Below are positions 35,960-50,900 of a stretch of 64,000 bases of DNA, one piece after another; positions within the stretch are counted from its first letter, which is position 1; each line of letters begins with the position of its first letter. A program made the translations under genes and the position numbers. Below the pieces are notes generated by a model. The model searched no databases, was not told the DNA's origin, and worked only from the letters and a program-made list of their open reading frames with translations. Source of the DNA: Pycnopodia helianthoides (lineage: Eukaryota; Echinodermata; Asteroidea; Forcipulatida; Asteriidae); contig CM063249.1 of NCBI GenBank assembly GCA_032158295.1, positions 280,501 through 344,500 on the forward strand. The letters are read 5' to 3'.

Positions 35960-38900
35960 CTGAAGAAGCAAAGACAACAACAGAAAAGGAACTTATAAAC
36001 CAAAGTCCACTCTCAAGACAGTCTCCCATTGACCATCAGGGTTTGGGCCTTGGCTAATATGCTTCACAATTTGTTTTTCCTGCTAAAAGCAAAACAACTT
36101 TTCGTAGAAGTAAAATAGTATTTAGTCAATAAATCTTATCTCAGCTTCAGATTTTGAGTCACATCCTCGCAATTCTAGGGTCTAGTTTCGTCTTCATAAA
36201 GCCGTTTATCGTTGAAGAAATTTTTGTCCTTGGCATTTCAGAAAAATGTTCGTCAGCAAAATTTATACATTTATTGATTTCTAATAAACGGGGAGGGGGG
36301 ACGGGACTTCAGACGAAATAATATCGCAGGATGATTACTCCCGTGATATCCAAGACTAGACCATTCCACATTATCTAAGGAGAGGGGGGGGGGGGTTCAG
36401 TTCCCAGAGTTGAATATTTTTCATTAAATCTTATAACAAATTTTGACTGATATATTTGTTTTTATTGCTGTTTTGATAAAATACTGTTTTAAAATTAATT
36501 AGAGAGAATACAATTCCACAAACAGGAAAAAGGAAACACTCTGTTGTTTCTTATTTGTCACTTATTAAAACAAAAATAACAAAACACTGAACAATATAAA
36601 GAAAGGCTCAAATAATCACAGAAAACAGCTGGGCTGTAAACAAGTCTCTACATAGATGTAAACAAAACATTGAGATTTGCAAACATAACAATGTTATATA
36701 TCTAGGTATACCATGCCCGATATGTGGCAGAGGGTGTCACCCCCCCCCCCCTCTCCAAAAAAAATAATACCCCCTTAAATCCTCTAAAGAATTGTTTCCC
36801 AAAATCCTCAGAACACAATGAAGAAACAACATGAGGACTAGGAGAGGGCGCCTGATGGCAGCATCTGGTGGCAGGGTCTAGCGCCTATTTTATTTTCGGT
36901 GTACTATCTCTTTTTCCATGTATGGATAACTTGTACAGTTTATTTGTATCTTAAATGCAGTCTTTTATTTAAAGTATTTTTCAATTAAAAATAAATAGTT
37001 ATATATTTATAAATGAATAACTTACCTGATGAATTTCTACGAGACCTGATTGAGCAAGGATCCCCATAATTATCACTGGCACCCAACAAGCAAAGTCGGT
37101 TCCCACAATGAACAACATCCTACATGCCAATTTCAACTCTTTCTCCCTAGCCTCGGGCCGCTGTGACTTATTTGCAGATATCTTGGAAAAGACGAATATG
37201 AGGACGTAGAAGACGAGAATGAGGATGAAACTCAAGAGATTGATGCCGAGAAAGACCACAATGGGGAAGATCCAGGCCGGCTTGTTGCCGAAAGTATCCA
37301 CCTTAGTGACCAGCACACCCCCTTCCGCAGACTCCTCATTTGTAATGGTGATCGAATAGTTTGCCGGTTTCGTGGAAAGTGGTAGCCCCAGGCATACGTT
37401 GGATAACTCGTAGAAGTTGCCACTGGTAGCGGACAGAGCGCTAGCCGCGGCGCTGACACCGACAGCCACAAGCCACAACACAGCCAAGACTTTGATGGTC
37501 ACCCTGGTGGTTAGACGAAAACGACTCATGAAGAACACCACACCCATGAAGCGGTCGAAGCTAATGAGTGTGACCAAGAACACCGAGGCTTCGCTTGAGA
37601 CCAGCCCAATCACCCCGGCAATTCTGCACACTATGCTGGAGCGCCAGGAGGCAGTCTGCAGCAGGAAGTTGTTTCCGTAGTGGAGATCCGCCGAAGCAAT
37701 TATAAGAAGGTACAGGCCCATCAGGAGGTCCGAGACAGCCAGGTTTAATATCAGAAGCATTTGAGATTTATTCTTAGATCCTTTTAATTTACCTCCTCTC
37801 CATATCAACACTAGGAAGTTCCCTGTGATTGCCAAGATAACCTAAGGAAAACAAGAAGAAGAATTTTTTAATTTGACGACGAAGTACAATATACAAATAT
37901 TGACTGCTTCGAGGTGATCCCCGGAGAAGCCTATCTTAGGCGGCTCCGGGGATCACCGAGAGTGACTAGTTTTACTACGCCACGAGACAAAGCAGTCAAT
38001 ATTTGTTTTATAACACCTTTTCTTTTGATTCTATCTGTATACTTTAATCAAATTAATTCACACAAACTTTACGTACGTGGCAATCAATCGTCGAACAAGA
38101 ACTGTAAAATCTTACGTTGAAATACCAAGTTTTGACAAAACAAGAGGGTACCAGACTACGTTCGTTCTCTAAACCGTATTTCAAATGCACGCATTTTGTT
38201 CATTACACCGGGTTCGAGGTTGTCAAGCAGCTCGTTTAAATCAATGTTTGAAGTCAATGTAGTCAGGGTACCAGGGTATCCATTCACTTGTACATCAGTC
38301 GCTAGGCTATCGTTGAATAGTTTGTTGAATAGTTCGTTTGGTCGGTGGACATGTCACAAGAGTTAAAATACACAACACCATGTGACACGCTCTCGGCCAA
38401 TCAACAGATAAAATCAAATGAAGAGGTGTTATAATAGTAATTATAGAGCCAAACAATGTTTCAAAACACACTCACGTTGTAAAGTTCATACCAGTTCCAA
38501 TATTTCAGAACATATATTTATACCCTAGAAACTGTCAAAGTTAACCAATTAGCCTTTCTAGACCCTCAATATAACCAATTACAATAGCAGAAATCAAAAT
38601 AACATCAACAAAAAACCTCAGTGAATTCGCTTTTTGAGGTTGTGGATCTTTTTCCAAGCCTCGGCTTGGGCTTTGACTCCAGCTTCATCCGTTATCAATT
38701 TTGTAGCAGCATGCATTTTGCACAGTGGTTTGAACATCATCAAACGTGCTTGGAGCCACAGCCGGTGTCCTTCTGTCACCCAGAGATTCTGTCCCCCATA
38801 ATATAATTATGGCAAATAACATGGGCTGAAGGAGGTGGATTCAAAAGAGGGCGCTATCATAGAATAGAGGTTAGTACACAATTGGCCGTATAGGGAACAT

Positions 38901-41900
38901 AATCTCAGGGGGACAGATTCTCCTGCCACACCGGAGCCCAAGCCGAGGTTTGCAAAAGGCCCCGGATAGTTTTGCCATACGTGCACGTCATAACTTGACT
39001 CTCAATGTCAGTAGCCGACATAGAGGGCGTACATAGCAACAATGGAGTACAATTGAGCTCAGCATTCTCTTCGTTCTATATCTTTGGTTTCTTTTAAAGA
39101 CACACTGCTCATCTAAAGTTTACCTGCAGCCAAATGAAGGCTTTCATGACGTCCTGGGACAGTAAGCGATGGTCTTCACACGTCAGATACGGTGGACGGA
39201 GTTCCTGCGAAGTTATATCACATACGGTCGTTGAAGAATCAACGAAGCAACACACGGCATGATCATCGGTCTTACTATAACAAAATATTAAAAAAAAGAA
39301 ACATTGAACAATGAATGACTCAAAAGCACCAGAACTGGTAATTTACCGTGGACCACAGGCTAGATAGAGGCCAGTGGTTTCAGCATCGGACCAGTATACT
39401 CATGAACGGTCGTTTTTCAATTGAATAAGATTACCTATTGTGTAATAACTTAAAGGAACATTACAGAATTGGTAAGAAAAAACTTGTAAAATATACTTTT
39501 GATCACAGATTTACATAAAACTTACACGGTCCAATGATGATGATAGTAGAAAACATCCCTTAAAATATTTCTGTCTGAAGTGCCATATTTGATGAGAAAT
39601 GAATACACCAATTTTCCGATTGGTGTTTATCGCTCAGTGAGCGTTTTATTCATTTGTTGAATCTATGATTTCATGCAAATGTGTAATCGGTTTTTCACTA
39701 TTTTCTTGTGACCCAGATGGCCGATCGATCTCAAACTTCTACAGGTTTGTCAGTTTATGTATGGTGGATTACATAAAGTGCTTACACTGCCAGCAACTGT
39801 TTTGTTAGCAAAAACCAATTCTGTAATGTTCCTTTAAGTGAAACAAAAATATATATAAAAAAAACGATGTTCAAGCTCTGAATTTTAGACTGACATTAAT
39901 GTTACAACTATGTTGTGTATCAAAGTATACAAGTATATATATGCTCAAAAGACAAAAACAGATTATATATTGTTATAATTATCATATATTGGCTACACTG
40001 TGTAGACTGTGGTTTCTTTTCTGTTTGATTTTGGTCAGTCTTCTTGATTGTCCCTAACATTCGAGCCCCGACGAGGCACTTCATCACTCTACCTCGAAGA
40101 CCTAAGCATGGTGGACAACGCCGAAACTGGGGTCTAATTTAAGTGGGGCACAAGGGGTGCGCCATATTTTTTTATAGGGGTGAACTTCTGGCCAAATAAC
40201 TGTAGTTATTGTTCGCATTAATGTCAAGCCCCCTTTTCAGCGCTCTTGTTATGCCGTTTACTATTTTATACGCCACTGAGCCTAAGGAAACCTTGGGCTA
40301 TATATTTATCAAGCCTGCAAGTGAGTAGATTTTTTTTTCTGCTTACTTCTCATATCCATTATTAACTGTAAGAAATTTAAAGCAAAATGCACCCTAACAC
40401 GCCGGTCATTCCTACAAAGAACATTATTTTCAAAAAATATTCCCTCTTTGGTCCCCCTCAAACAAACAAACAAAATGAGAGAACTGGTGAACTCACAGCA
40501 CTTTAAGATGCTTAAAGGTGTCAAACACGGAAGAGTGGATCTCCTTAAGGGGATTCCCCGATAAATACCTGTAAATAGAAAATATCTGAAGTTAAAGTAC
40601 ATTAATGTGAGTATACCAAAATCATGAACAGTGTAAGTGCAAATGCAACACCTGCACGTTAATCCGTAGGTCCAGGTTCAAATCTCGTTATAGTAATTTA
40701 GTTTTGTACTTCATCCCCAAAATCAGGTTTTACTCACAAATAGTCCAAACTGGAAAGTCCTCGAAAAGCTCCCTCCTCAAGTACAGTGATGTTATTATTG
40801 CTCAGATCACTAACAACAAAGTAGAAGAAAGAAAACATACATAATTAATAACGATTAAAAATTAATTTATAACTCGTTTAGTTGGGCTCGTTTTAATAAT
40901 ACATTTACTTGCCACAGAAAAATCTTGCTTCACAAAAACAGAAAACCTGCAAGTTCTAAATGAGCAATGTATTTACTCAGAGACCGGATTTATTGAGAAT
41001 TTTTTCAGTTTAGACGCGCCACTGTATATGGCTGCAGTCAAAACACATACGAGTTTGAAGCTATAAAAACGATCTTTGCACTATACTGAAGTTATGTAGA
41101 AGATTAAAGAAACGTTGGTCCTGTTCGGTTGAAAAAAATGAATAAGTTGGAGGGGTAGCACCCCTGGTCACGTGTGTAGACCTTGAGGTTGGCCATTCAT
41201 ATTTAGCCGAATTCCACCGCATCCTATAGTTGCAAAATTATTAAAAAGGGTTTCAACTTTAGTGTTTTGTTTGGTCATAAGAAACTCTTTTTCAGGCATG
41301 AGAGTGCAGCCAGCCTTTCGAAAACACCAGGGGTGCTTTCATTTGCAAAGATTTTGCGAGAAAAAAAAATGGGAACTCAACAATGGATTTATTCTTGTAA
41401 TGTGGTATTAGATTTCTTTCGATGAAGTAAGTATATCCCTGAAAATTTAAAAACCAGTTTAAAAACGCATAGGCCTAACTAATTTAAAATACATTAATAG
41501 CTGAATCAATGCATCATTCCCACCATTTTTCTCGAATGGCATTTATTTGTTCAAAAAATCATAGCACCCCCATCCCCAAAAGTTCAGGTTAGGTCTACCT
41601 CAACACCCACTGCACCCCTAACCCCGCAGACAGAAGCCACATAAGAGTCCATATCAGTTAACACCTAATGTGATATTAATTATGATACACATCTGAGGGT
41701 AGGCCTACGTTCTTGAAACTTTTAAAGTAAGCTTAATTATTACTTGATACTTACAGCGTAGCCAGATTCTCCAGACCCTGAAATGTACCGGGCTCGATCT
41801 CTGCAATTTCATTGTCACTTAGAGATCTAGGGTTAATAAACAACTCATATCTTTACTCAGTGGCATAGCCGGAAAGGTGGGGGGGGGGGGTACGTGTGTG

Positions 41901-44900
41901 AGACACCTCCCGCATTCAGAACCCTTGCCTCCCTCCATTAGGAGGATCGAAAACATAAACTGTAGGAATTGTTTGGTTTTTGCATTTAAAACTTCTTTTG
42001 TGCATAACCTGTAAACCTCATGCTATAAATGCATTTAAGTCAACTAAAGGTTTTCCCGGCCATTAAAACAAAAACAAAAAAATCGTTCAATTCTAGGCTC
42101 ATTCAATTTGAATACTCCGTCGCATCAGCATTCAACAGTGAAAAGGAGTAGGCCCTAGGCCTAATTCAATTTCAACAGTTTAGCATTCATTGGTCAAATA
42201 AGATCATTCAAATTCATTGGGTCGCAAAGATCATTAAATTTGTAAAAGCCAGCTAAATCAATACATTTTTTGCTGAGATTTATTGAGGAAACCTATAATA
42301 TAATGAATGTAGACCCGTGTCACGCATTTCTTGCAGTTGGCTTCTCCTGGTAAAGATTAAATCCCACCAAATGGTACTTTGCCCTGCCTTCCCACCCCAT
42401 CCCCTATGAAAACATATACAGTTATGCTACTGAGTTATAACAAAATAATCAAGTTAATATTTCAACTGTCAAAAGTATTTCAGTAAGATTTGCCAGACGC
42501 AAAATATGATTTTAATGCTGTCAGGAAAGTTGATCTACTTACAAATCCTTGACAGATCGTAGTCCCATAAAAGTTCCATTCCTTAATTCAGAGAGTTTAT
42601 TGTTGGATATGTACCTGTGTATACAAATGAACAGTATAGGTAAAACAATCCACCTGTATGCCCCGCATTAGACTTCAATCTCAATTATTGTTACTATTAT
42701 ATAATAATAATATAATAATGTTTACTGTATTTAAAAAGAAATTGTATGATACCATTGGTCAAAGTTACACGGATTTTAGTATCTTATCGGAAAGGACAAA
42801 TGTATTTTCCTTATGAGTTCTCATGATAAAACCATTATGAATGTGTTGCGAAGTACTATCCCCTGCTTTTAATTAAGAAAACAGTATATTGAATATTTGT
42901 TCTGCTAACCTTGTCTTTGTTAATGTAAGTTTAAAATGTTTTATTGTTGTAACCCTTCCCCAGGGTATGGGGTTTGTTCCGTTTTTTGAAATAAAATTAA
43001 TACAATACAATACAAAAATAATAATAATAGTATGCATTTATAATGCGCCATGTCATGTCATAAAAGACACTCATGACACCGAAATATCCAATTTGGTGAA
43101 GCTTGTTAGAAACGATTTGATGAGACGAAGCAACCATAATACAACACCTTGCAAGGTATCAAGGTGAGATGATGCATATTGCTGCCAGACCATGCCAGAA
43201 ACACCGAGGCAAACCTGGTTCCTTTACGTACATTACACAACATATTCTTCCAGACTTACAGGCTGTGTACACTGCTGAGATGTCTGAACTGACCCGGATG
43301 AAGAGATTTGATTCTGTTGTTCTCAAGTTCCCTGAATAAATATAAGAATATTGAAAACATGCAGATACTAGCCACAGTTTGGTAAATAGATGATGGTGCT
43401 GTCCAATTCAGTGACACTCAATGACTTGACTAGAGATACATAAAACCGTAAAGTAGTTGTTCTGTTGTTCACATATTTTATAGGTACAAGATCTGCGTCT
43501 GGTTTTAATAATTATTTGTAATTTCTTCATTTTGACAGGGAAAAATTGCGAATACAATGTGACCAGAAGAACCAATTTGACAATTTTTTCAGTAATTGGA
43601 ACTAGATAGGGTGAGACCTAGCTGCGATGGTTGTAGCTCTTGGACTCATCCATTAGACCCAAGGGGGGGGGGGGATCGAGGATTACAATCATCACCACTA
43701 TTTGTTTTTTCATTTCAGCACAGCACAAGAAAAAGTACATATAAGAAAGTTTGTATGTATATGTTTATGGTATAAATCAGAGTTGCAGCCACCTTGTACT
43801 TTTCATATTCATCAAAATGCACCCAAATCGAGACCAGAAGGCAAATAATAGGTCTCTCTTAAAGTGAAATAAGAATGATAACTATTATTGCTATTGTGTA
43901 ATGCAGGTAACTTGAGAAAGATAGCCACACCACAGGTCTATTCAAAATGTGTCACAAACCTTGCATCTGTAAAGCACCAACTGCTAATGACATTGAATAA
44001 TTTTATTCCAATAATTATTGTTGTCCACCCCCCCCCCCAAAAAAAAGACTTTTACAATTACCCATATTTCCAGTGAAATCTTATTTGTTACTTATAGTTC
44101 TTACAATTTTTCAAGTTTAGAGAGTCCCTCTAGAAGATTGGAATCCAGACTTGAAATGTTGTTCCCAGCAAGATATCTGAATAACAGCAAGACAAAAATC
44201 AAAATTATAATACCTACAAACATACTTTAAGGGCTTGTAAAACGGATGATCCCCCCCCACCCCGTTCAATTAAGTGGAGTGTTAAGGAGTATCAATTAAA
44301 TGCATACAAACCTACAATACTTTGTAAATCCTGGTGTTCAACCTAGTATGTGAAAATGTTTATTAGAATAGATGAAAACTGTCCACATAACTATATTTTG
44401 GTTGTACTTGTCAAGTTGTAATGTGCTTTCTTTTTGTAATGTTTTTTGGGGAAAAAAACACACACAAAACATTTTTTAACACAGAATTATTGTCAATAAT
44501 AGTAATTTAGACTGAAATATTTCCAAGGCACTAATTAGAACAAACTTCAAACCAAGCAAGTTTTCAAAGTTGGATTCCCCGCTATCCCCCCCCCCCACCT
44601 CCGACTCCGATAATATGTCTAAAAATTTAGAATAAGGGTGGAGGAGTGTGCTTAAAACACACGGCCAATATTGGTAAATGTCAAAGACAAGTATCGGCAA
44701 ACTGTGAAATAAAACCTGAAAAAACAAACCTATGAAAATTTAAGCTCAATCGGTCATTGGAGTCATGAGAAAAACCTCATTACTGCTTTCATTGTTTTTA
44801 ACCATCGGATTTCAGACTCTGGAGATCAAAACTAATTGTTTAACTCATCCCTCAAAAACCATAGCATTTCAAGCAAAAATATTTAAAAGAAAACTTTACC

Positions 44901-47900
44901 CACATTGACCATCTAAATTTGTACAATTAAAGGTGGAAATCTTTATGTGGAAATCTTTACACACTAATTATACTTTCAATCGTACCAATGTTATACACAC
45001 CCTCTAAGAGCCCAATGAAAGAGCAGTTACCATTAAACGTAAGATTCTTGGGAATAAACGCTTTCTGTATTCAGCTTTATGATTTTAAGAAAACCTCCAC
45101 TTAACTTAATGATTAATTGCTTCACTTTTATCTCAAAAAGTTATCCCAACTTCTTTTTATCATACACCCATGCCTACATCATTACAGACTGTGAAGGGGG
45201 TAACCCTGTTTCAGCCCCAGGAGTAGGTGTCAACGTGCGCCCCTGGTTTCAGTTGATTTGGGACGACAAATCAGAGAAGTGTAGCTCTCACCTTGAAGTG
45301 GCCATTCGTCCTTGTGAGTTAGGCGATATCTCATAAATTTTATATATTTTTTTTAAATTATGTTTTGAAAAGCTCTCCCTAAAATTTGAAAGAATCTACC
45401 CTCCTTCAGAGCATTTGATAATTGATACCAATATTACATTCACTTTGATATTCAAATATCTGTTTATGTCTTACCCTAATTTACATCTTGCATCACACAT
45501 TTGTTTATGTTAATTTCGGTTAGTTTCCTTTTCTATTTTGTTTACCTTTCTCATGTTAAATTATACACTTCTGTAAGTGTATCCATTTTGTATTATTGGT
45601 GCTCAGTGTTGTCCTGGTTTTACTTAATAGTCTGTGAGGCCATATGACCATAGAGCCTAGAAACATAGTATTACTATGGTAGAAATGCCTACGATTATCA
45701 TTTAATTGATTGATTAACTTCGGTTTGAACGAAGACCAAGTACTAGAGCGGGACTTGAATCTGCGACCTGCGGAGTGCCAGTTAGGAGCCATTCAACATG
45801 GAACTGCCATAATATAGCCAGGGTTGACATCCTAGTTAATGATACAACCTGGGAAGCGGCAGCAGAGGGATCACCTTATAAGGGCATGCGACTTTTTATT
45901 TCAATTTATAGTAAATTTTGTCTTTGTTCAAACAAAAATTATTAAAAGTTTATCCAGTCAGTTTTCCTTGTGGTTTATTACTTGACATTTAATTCCTTTT
46001 TTGGAACATGGGTAAACTTACAACTGAGTGAGCTCTTTGTTATCTCGCAGTGAATCCTTAGGAATTTCCTTCAACAAATTGTTCCGAAGATCACTGGGAA
46101 AAAAGAGAAACAAAAGTACGCAAATAAAATTATCATTACTATGTATTATTATTATACTGAAATATTAAAAACATTGCACATGTTGCCAAATGCTAAATAG
46201 AGACAATTTAAACATTAAAGTAGAAACAGTAAAACTACAAATGCTCAAAAATAGCGATCAAAAATACTGACAGGAACAATACAGAGCACTAGCAAGATCT
46301 GTCTGACAGTTTAAAAACAACACCATTATGCACTCGGTTTTCTTGTCAATCTTTGACGCACATTATTTTGTTACCAGGTCGCTGGAACATTATTTTATGT
46401 TAAATCTTATCACAAAATCTTACAACAAATACCTTTTAGGAAACATTGGTGACTTTCGGCAAAACGGACAGAATTGGATGCAATATTTGCCCAAACTAGA
46501 GCAGCCTATAGTGAGGACAGAAAATGACTCGAATATTTCCTAAACTAGAGCGAATCGAGCCAGTCCACACATTCCAAATAAATATCCTCAGTAGACCCTA
46601 CTGTTTCATCTAAAACCATAAATTTGCATAATTTTGTTTTGACCCAAATATGCAAAAAACAATCATCATGCCGGTGTCATAGGGAAATCTGTACACCGAA
46701 GATTCTGTCCCCGGATGGGAAGTTAACATGGGCTGAAGAAGGTTGTTTCAAAAGAGGGCGGTATTAGAAGAAATGTGTACACTGTTCGCCGTATAAGGGG
46801 GAGAGGCATAATCTCCGGGGATGGGGGACGACATAGAATCTCCTGACACAACGGCATGGTGATTTTTTCTTCTTATTTTTTTCTTCAAAATTTCAAAGTC
46901 AATTTGATACTATCGAATGAAGCAGTCAACTCTACTAATGCTACTCTATTAACACTCTGCATTGGTGCTACTTTAAAAACAAATTATGATCACTCTATTT
47001 ATTTTCTGCAGTGCTGGGTAAAATTGAGTGTGATACTTACATACAAGCGAGATTGAACAAACCGTGGAAGAGATTCGGCCGTATGACTCCGATGCTATTA
47101 TCCTTGCAGTAACTGAGGTCAGAAACAATTCATGAAAATTATTTCTTGCGTTAAAATTCAAATGTTGATTTCGAATAACAATAACATACTTAATAAGACC
47201 TGAAATTGTGCATGGTGGAGAGACAATAGTGTTTATAAGAATTGTGCGGTGACACTAAAATATTTGAATCTGAGAAAAGCTTCAGGCATGAAGGCTTTTC
47301 TCAGTACTTAGAAGCACACAATTCTGTGCAACAAAGGTGTTTTTTCCCCATTATTTTCTTGTAACTTCGATGGCCAATTGAGCCAAATAGTCACAGGGTT
47401 TATTATTGTATGCATTAATGTTGGGATACACCAAGTGACGATGCTAGTCTTTGACAGTTACCTAAAGTATATCTTGCCTTTAATTGAATACAATGATATT
47501 CGCATGCCTCGTGCATCTGTAATTGAATGATGGTTTCAACTGAAGAGGCAAAATCGTTTTTAGATGAATGCATGACAGTGAAATAGACTGCTTTTTTGCC
47601 GAAAATTACCTGGAAAAAACCTTAAATAACACTATTATAATAGTGCGCAGTTCTTATTAACCCTTGCATACAAAACGTTATGTACCTCAGCCATGACACC
47701 ACCCAATCATCATAATAACAATAGTTAGCATGGATTTTGTCACCGTGATAAAAACTAATAATTGTGTTACTCTTTTCTCAAAAACTATAGCATTTCAAGC
47801 AAAACTATTTCAAGGGAAGTTTTCCACCATGACCATCTTCATACCATGTAAGTTATGTGCAAATCTGGGAACATTTATATGTTTAGTCTTACCAATGTTG

Positions 47901-50900
47901 TACACGTTATTAAAAAACACAGATTTGATGACGTTCTCACAGATTGGTTGGATGTTTTTTTTTAACACTTTCGGACGTAAATGCAGTTACTATTCAAAAT
48001 TGGTGTAAAATTCCTGAATATTTTTCATTGATAATACAAGAATGAATAGACTAAACAATTGTCATTCTACAATAAATTATACATTATCATAGTTGGTGTG
48101 AACAAACTTACATTCCTTCAAGGCGAGTGAAGTTAGTTAAGAATCCCTCGCTGAAGTACGTGAGCTTGTTATATTGAAGGGCACTGTAAACAAACATTAA
48201 CAAACAAATATTAATAGTAATAACAATGGAGTCTTACAGCACAGTATCCACCAAGGTATCCAACAAGGTGCTCAAGGCGGTTGAACAAAGAGAAACACTT
48301 TTTCAGACAGGTTTGAAACTTTTGATTTTGAGACCCATTTATATGTAGTACCTTATAGGGATTACAATGTGCTGCGGCGCACTCGGCAGCCACTGCCACA
48401 AACACCGGGCAAGCCCCTTCTCTTAGCAATAAGTGTAACTGGGTTCTTTGACGTGCATTACACAACACACGGGACCTATGACTTTACGTCCCATCCGAAG
48501 GACGAAGCAACAATGGTAAAGCATCTTGCTTATGTACACCGGTGTCAATGCCATGACTTGAGCCAACACTCTGCTGATCAGGGAAAAAACAGAGCTCAGT
48601 CAAGTGCGCTTGACAGCTCGGCCACGACACACCACAAAATCAAAGAAAACAAAGTCACTACTGTGTTTTGCATTTTAAAAAAATAAACGGTACCGGAAAT
48701 GAAATAAAAACAAACTCATTTTACTTAGTACTCTTTACTTGCAATGACATACAATCACAATTCAAGAAACGTTAATTTTATTTCCCTTGGTGGCAACCAG
48801 AAATATGTAGTTTCGTGTCCCCATTCCTTTCCCACCTTGAACCCCGCCCCCCCCCCAAAAAAAAAACACCGCAAAAACAAACAAACAAACAAACAAAAGT
48901 AAATTATAACAGAACCATCATCGAAACTGCAGTCACACTCACATCTTCCTGAGATTGTGTAACCCCAAAAACGTTTCCCCCGGAAGCTCGCTGATAACGT
49001 TGCTATCAAGGTTTCTGTAAAATATGATAAATATATTTTGATCTAACTGATGGTAAATATAGTATAGTCATTGGTAATTTTACTCTTGCTTGCATAAGAT
49101 TTATAGCCGCAAAAATAATGAATCCTGCAGACAAATTATCGACGATTTAAATATACACTACGGGATTGGCAATTACCCCCCCCCCCTGTAACAACCCAAA
49201 TACCATTGCATTTAAAAACTACACAGGACCAAGGTTCTGAATATTCTGTAATAATTAGTTTGTGACTCACATTTCTTCCAGATTCAGGAGTTCTCGGAAA
49301 ATGCCACGAGGAAAAGAGTGAAGCCTGTTTGAATTCAATATCCTGTGGTGAAAACAGTTAACATGAACAGAAATAAGAAAACAAGAAAACTACCAGGGCC
49401 CAATTTCATAGAGCTGCTTAAGCAGACAGTATTGCTTAACAAGTGTCTGCTAAGCAGAAATGTGCAGGATACCAGTCACAAATTGTACACGTGACGTTGG
49501 TAGTTTGGTTGGTAGACTTACTTTGGTAAGCATAACTTTGTTGTGCTTAGCTACTTGTTGTGCTTAAGCAGCGCTATGAAATTGGGCTCTGATTTTTAAC
49601 TTGACTCTTAATTCCTCACCACTAATTCTCCTCAGCCCCTTTGGTACCACTTAGCAATTTCCAAGGTAACAAAACCCCAGGATTTTACCTGATGGGGAAT
49701 TTTAACCCCACAACTATGTTCCGGTTCACGCTTGATACAGTTTTCCGTTTTCCCACGGAACAAAAATTACACTCCGTAATACATTAAGCTAAAATCAGGG
49801 TTACCTCAGGATTGTCATTATTACTATTATTTATTTGGCATAAAAACACATAGGCCTACAAACAACACACATTCACAAAGAATTTGTATTGAAAAAAGGG
49901 GGGGGGGGAGTCAGAGGCATATGCCCAGATTTTAACAAGTTTACTTAAAAACTGTGGCCCGAAAGCCTGCAATTCAATACCCCTGGCACATAAAAATATA
50001 CAAAAATATATTATACACTATACTATACACATGGTATACACTCGAGTTGTGTCACTACTTCTTCTCATATTGCCAGATAATTATCAATTCATTGTGTGCC
50101 GGGAAAAAGGATGTAACCAAAAATTACCTGAGAAAGGGCGTAAGCAATTAATGTGCCAAATCTTTGAATCTTTGCATGATAGGAGACCAGTCAAGGAAAA
50201 CTAAAGATGGGTGGTCTTTTGAAAAATTGATACTCTAAAACTTCCAACGGACAACTTACAACTTCTGCAGGTTTTGTAGTCCCACAAAAACATCTGCAGG
50301 AAGATGTGACAAGTTATTGTTCCTGATGTCTCTGTATTAAATTACAAAATGTGCATAAAAACGTTCATAACAATAAATATAGCATAATGGTTCCCCCATA
50401 CATCGATTTGTGTGAAGCACTGACTGCATACTCAGTACTTTCCCGAGTCCTGTGAACAAAATCCACAGGCGTTTTATTGGGATTCAAACCCACGACCTTT
50501 GTCGTTCTAGAGCAGATGTCTTACCACGAGACCACCGCGATTGCCCGGCAGCTAGAGGCAGTTCGAATCTTATACTTTAGCAGTGGGTACCGCAACAATT
50601 CCATACATGTGAAATTTGCATCGGGGATAAAGAACACTGTTAGGCTTTACCCATACACCGATGTGTGTAAAGGACTTTCCCGGAGTCCTGGAGCCAAATA
50701 ATAATCTTTATCCCAAATGCAAATTTAACATCTATTAAATGAACATAGTCATAATATTAATAATGAAAACTCATATTGTATATATGTCTCTATAAGTATG
50801 ATGCTTTTGACAGATGAAAGTTATAGACCATTTATGAGGCTGAATATCCCTAAGTGAATACTGGTCACGAAGTTCAGTTTCTGATTGGCTACCAATGTAT

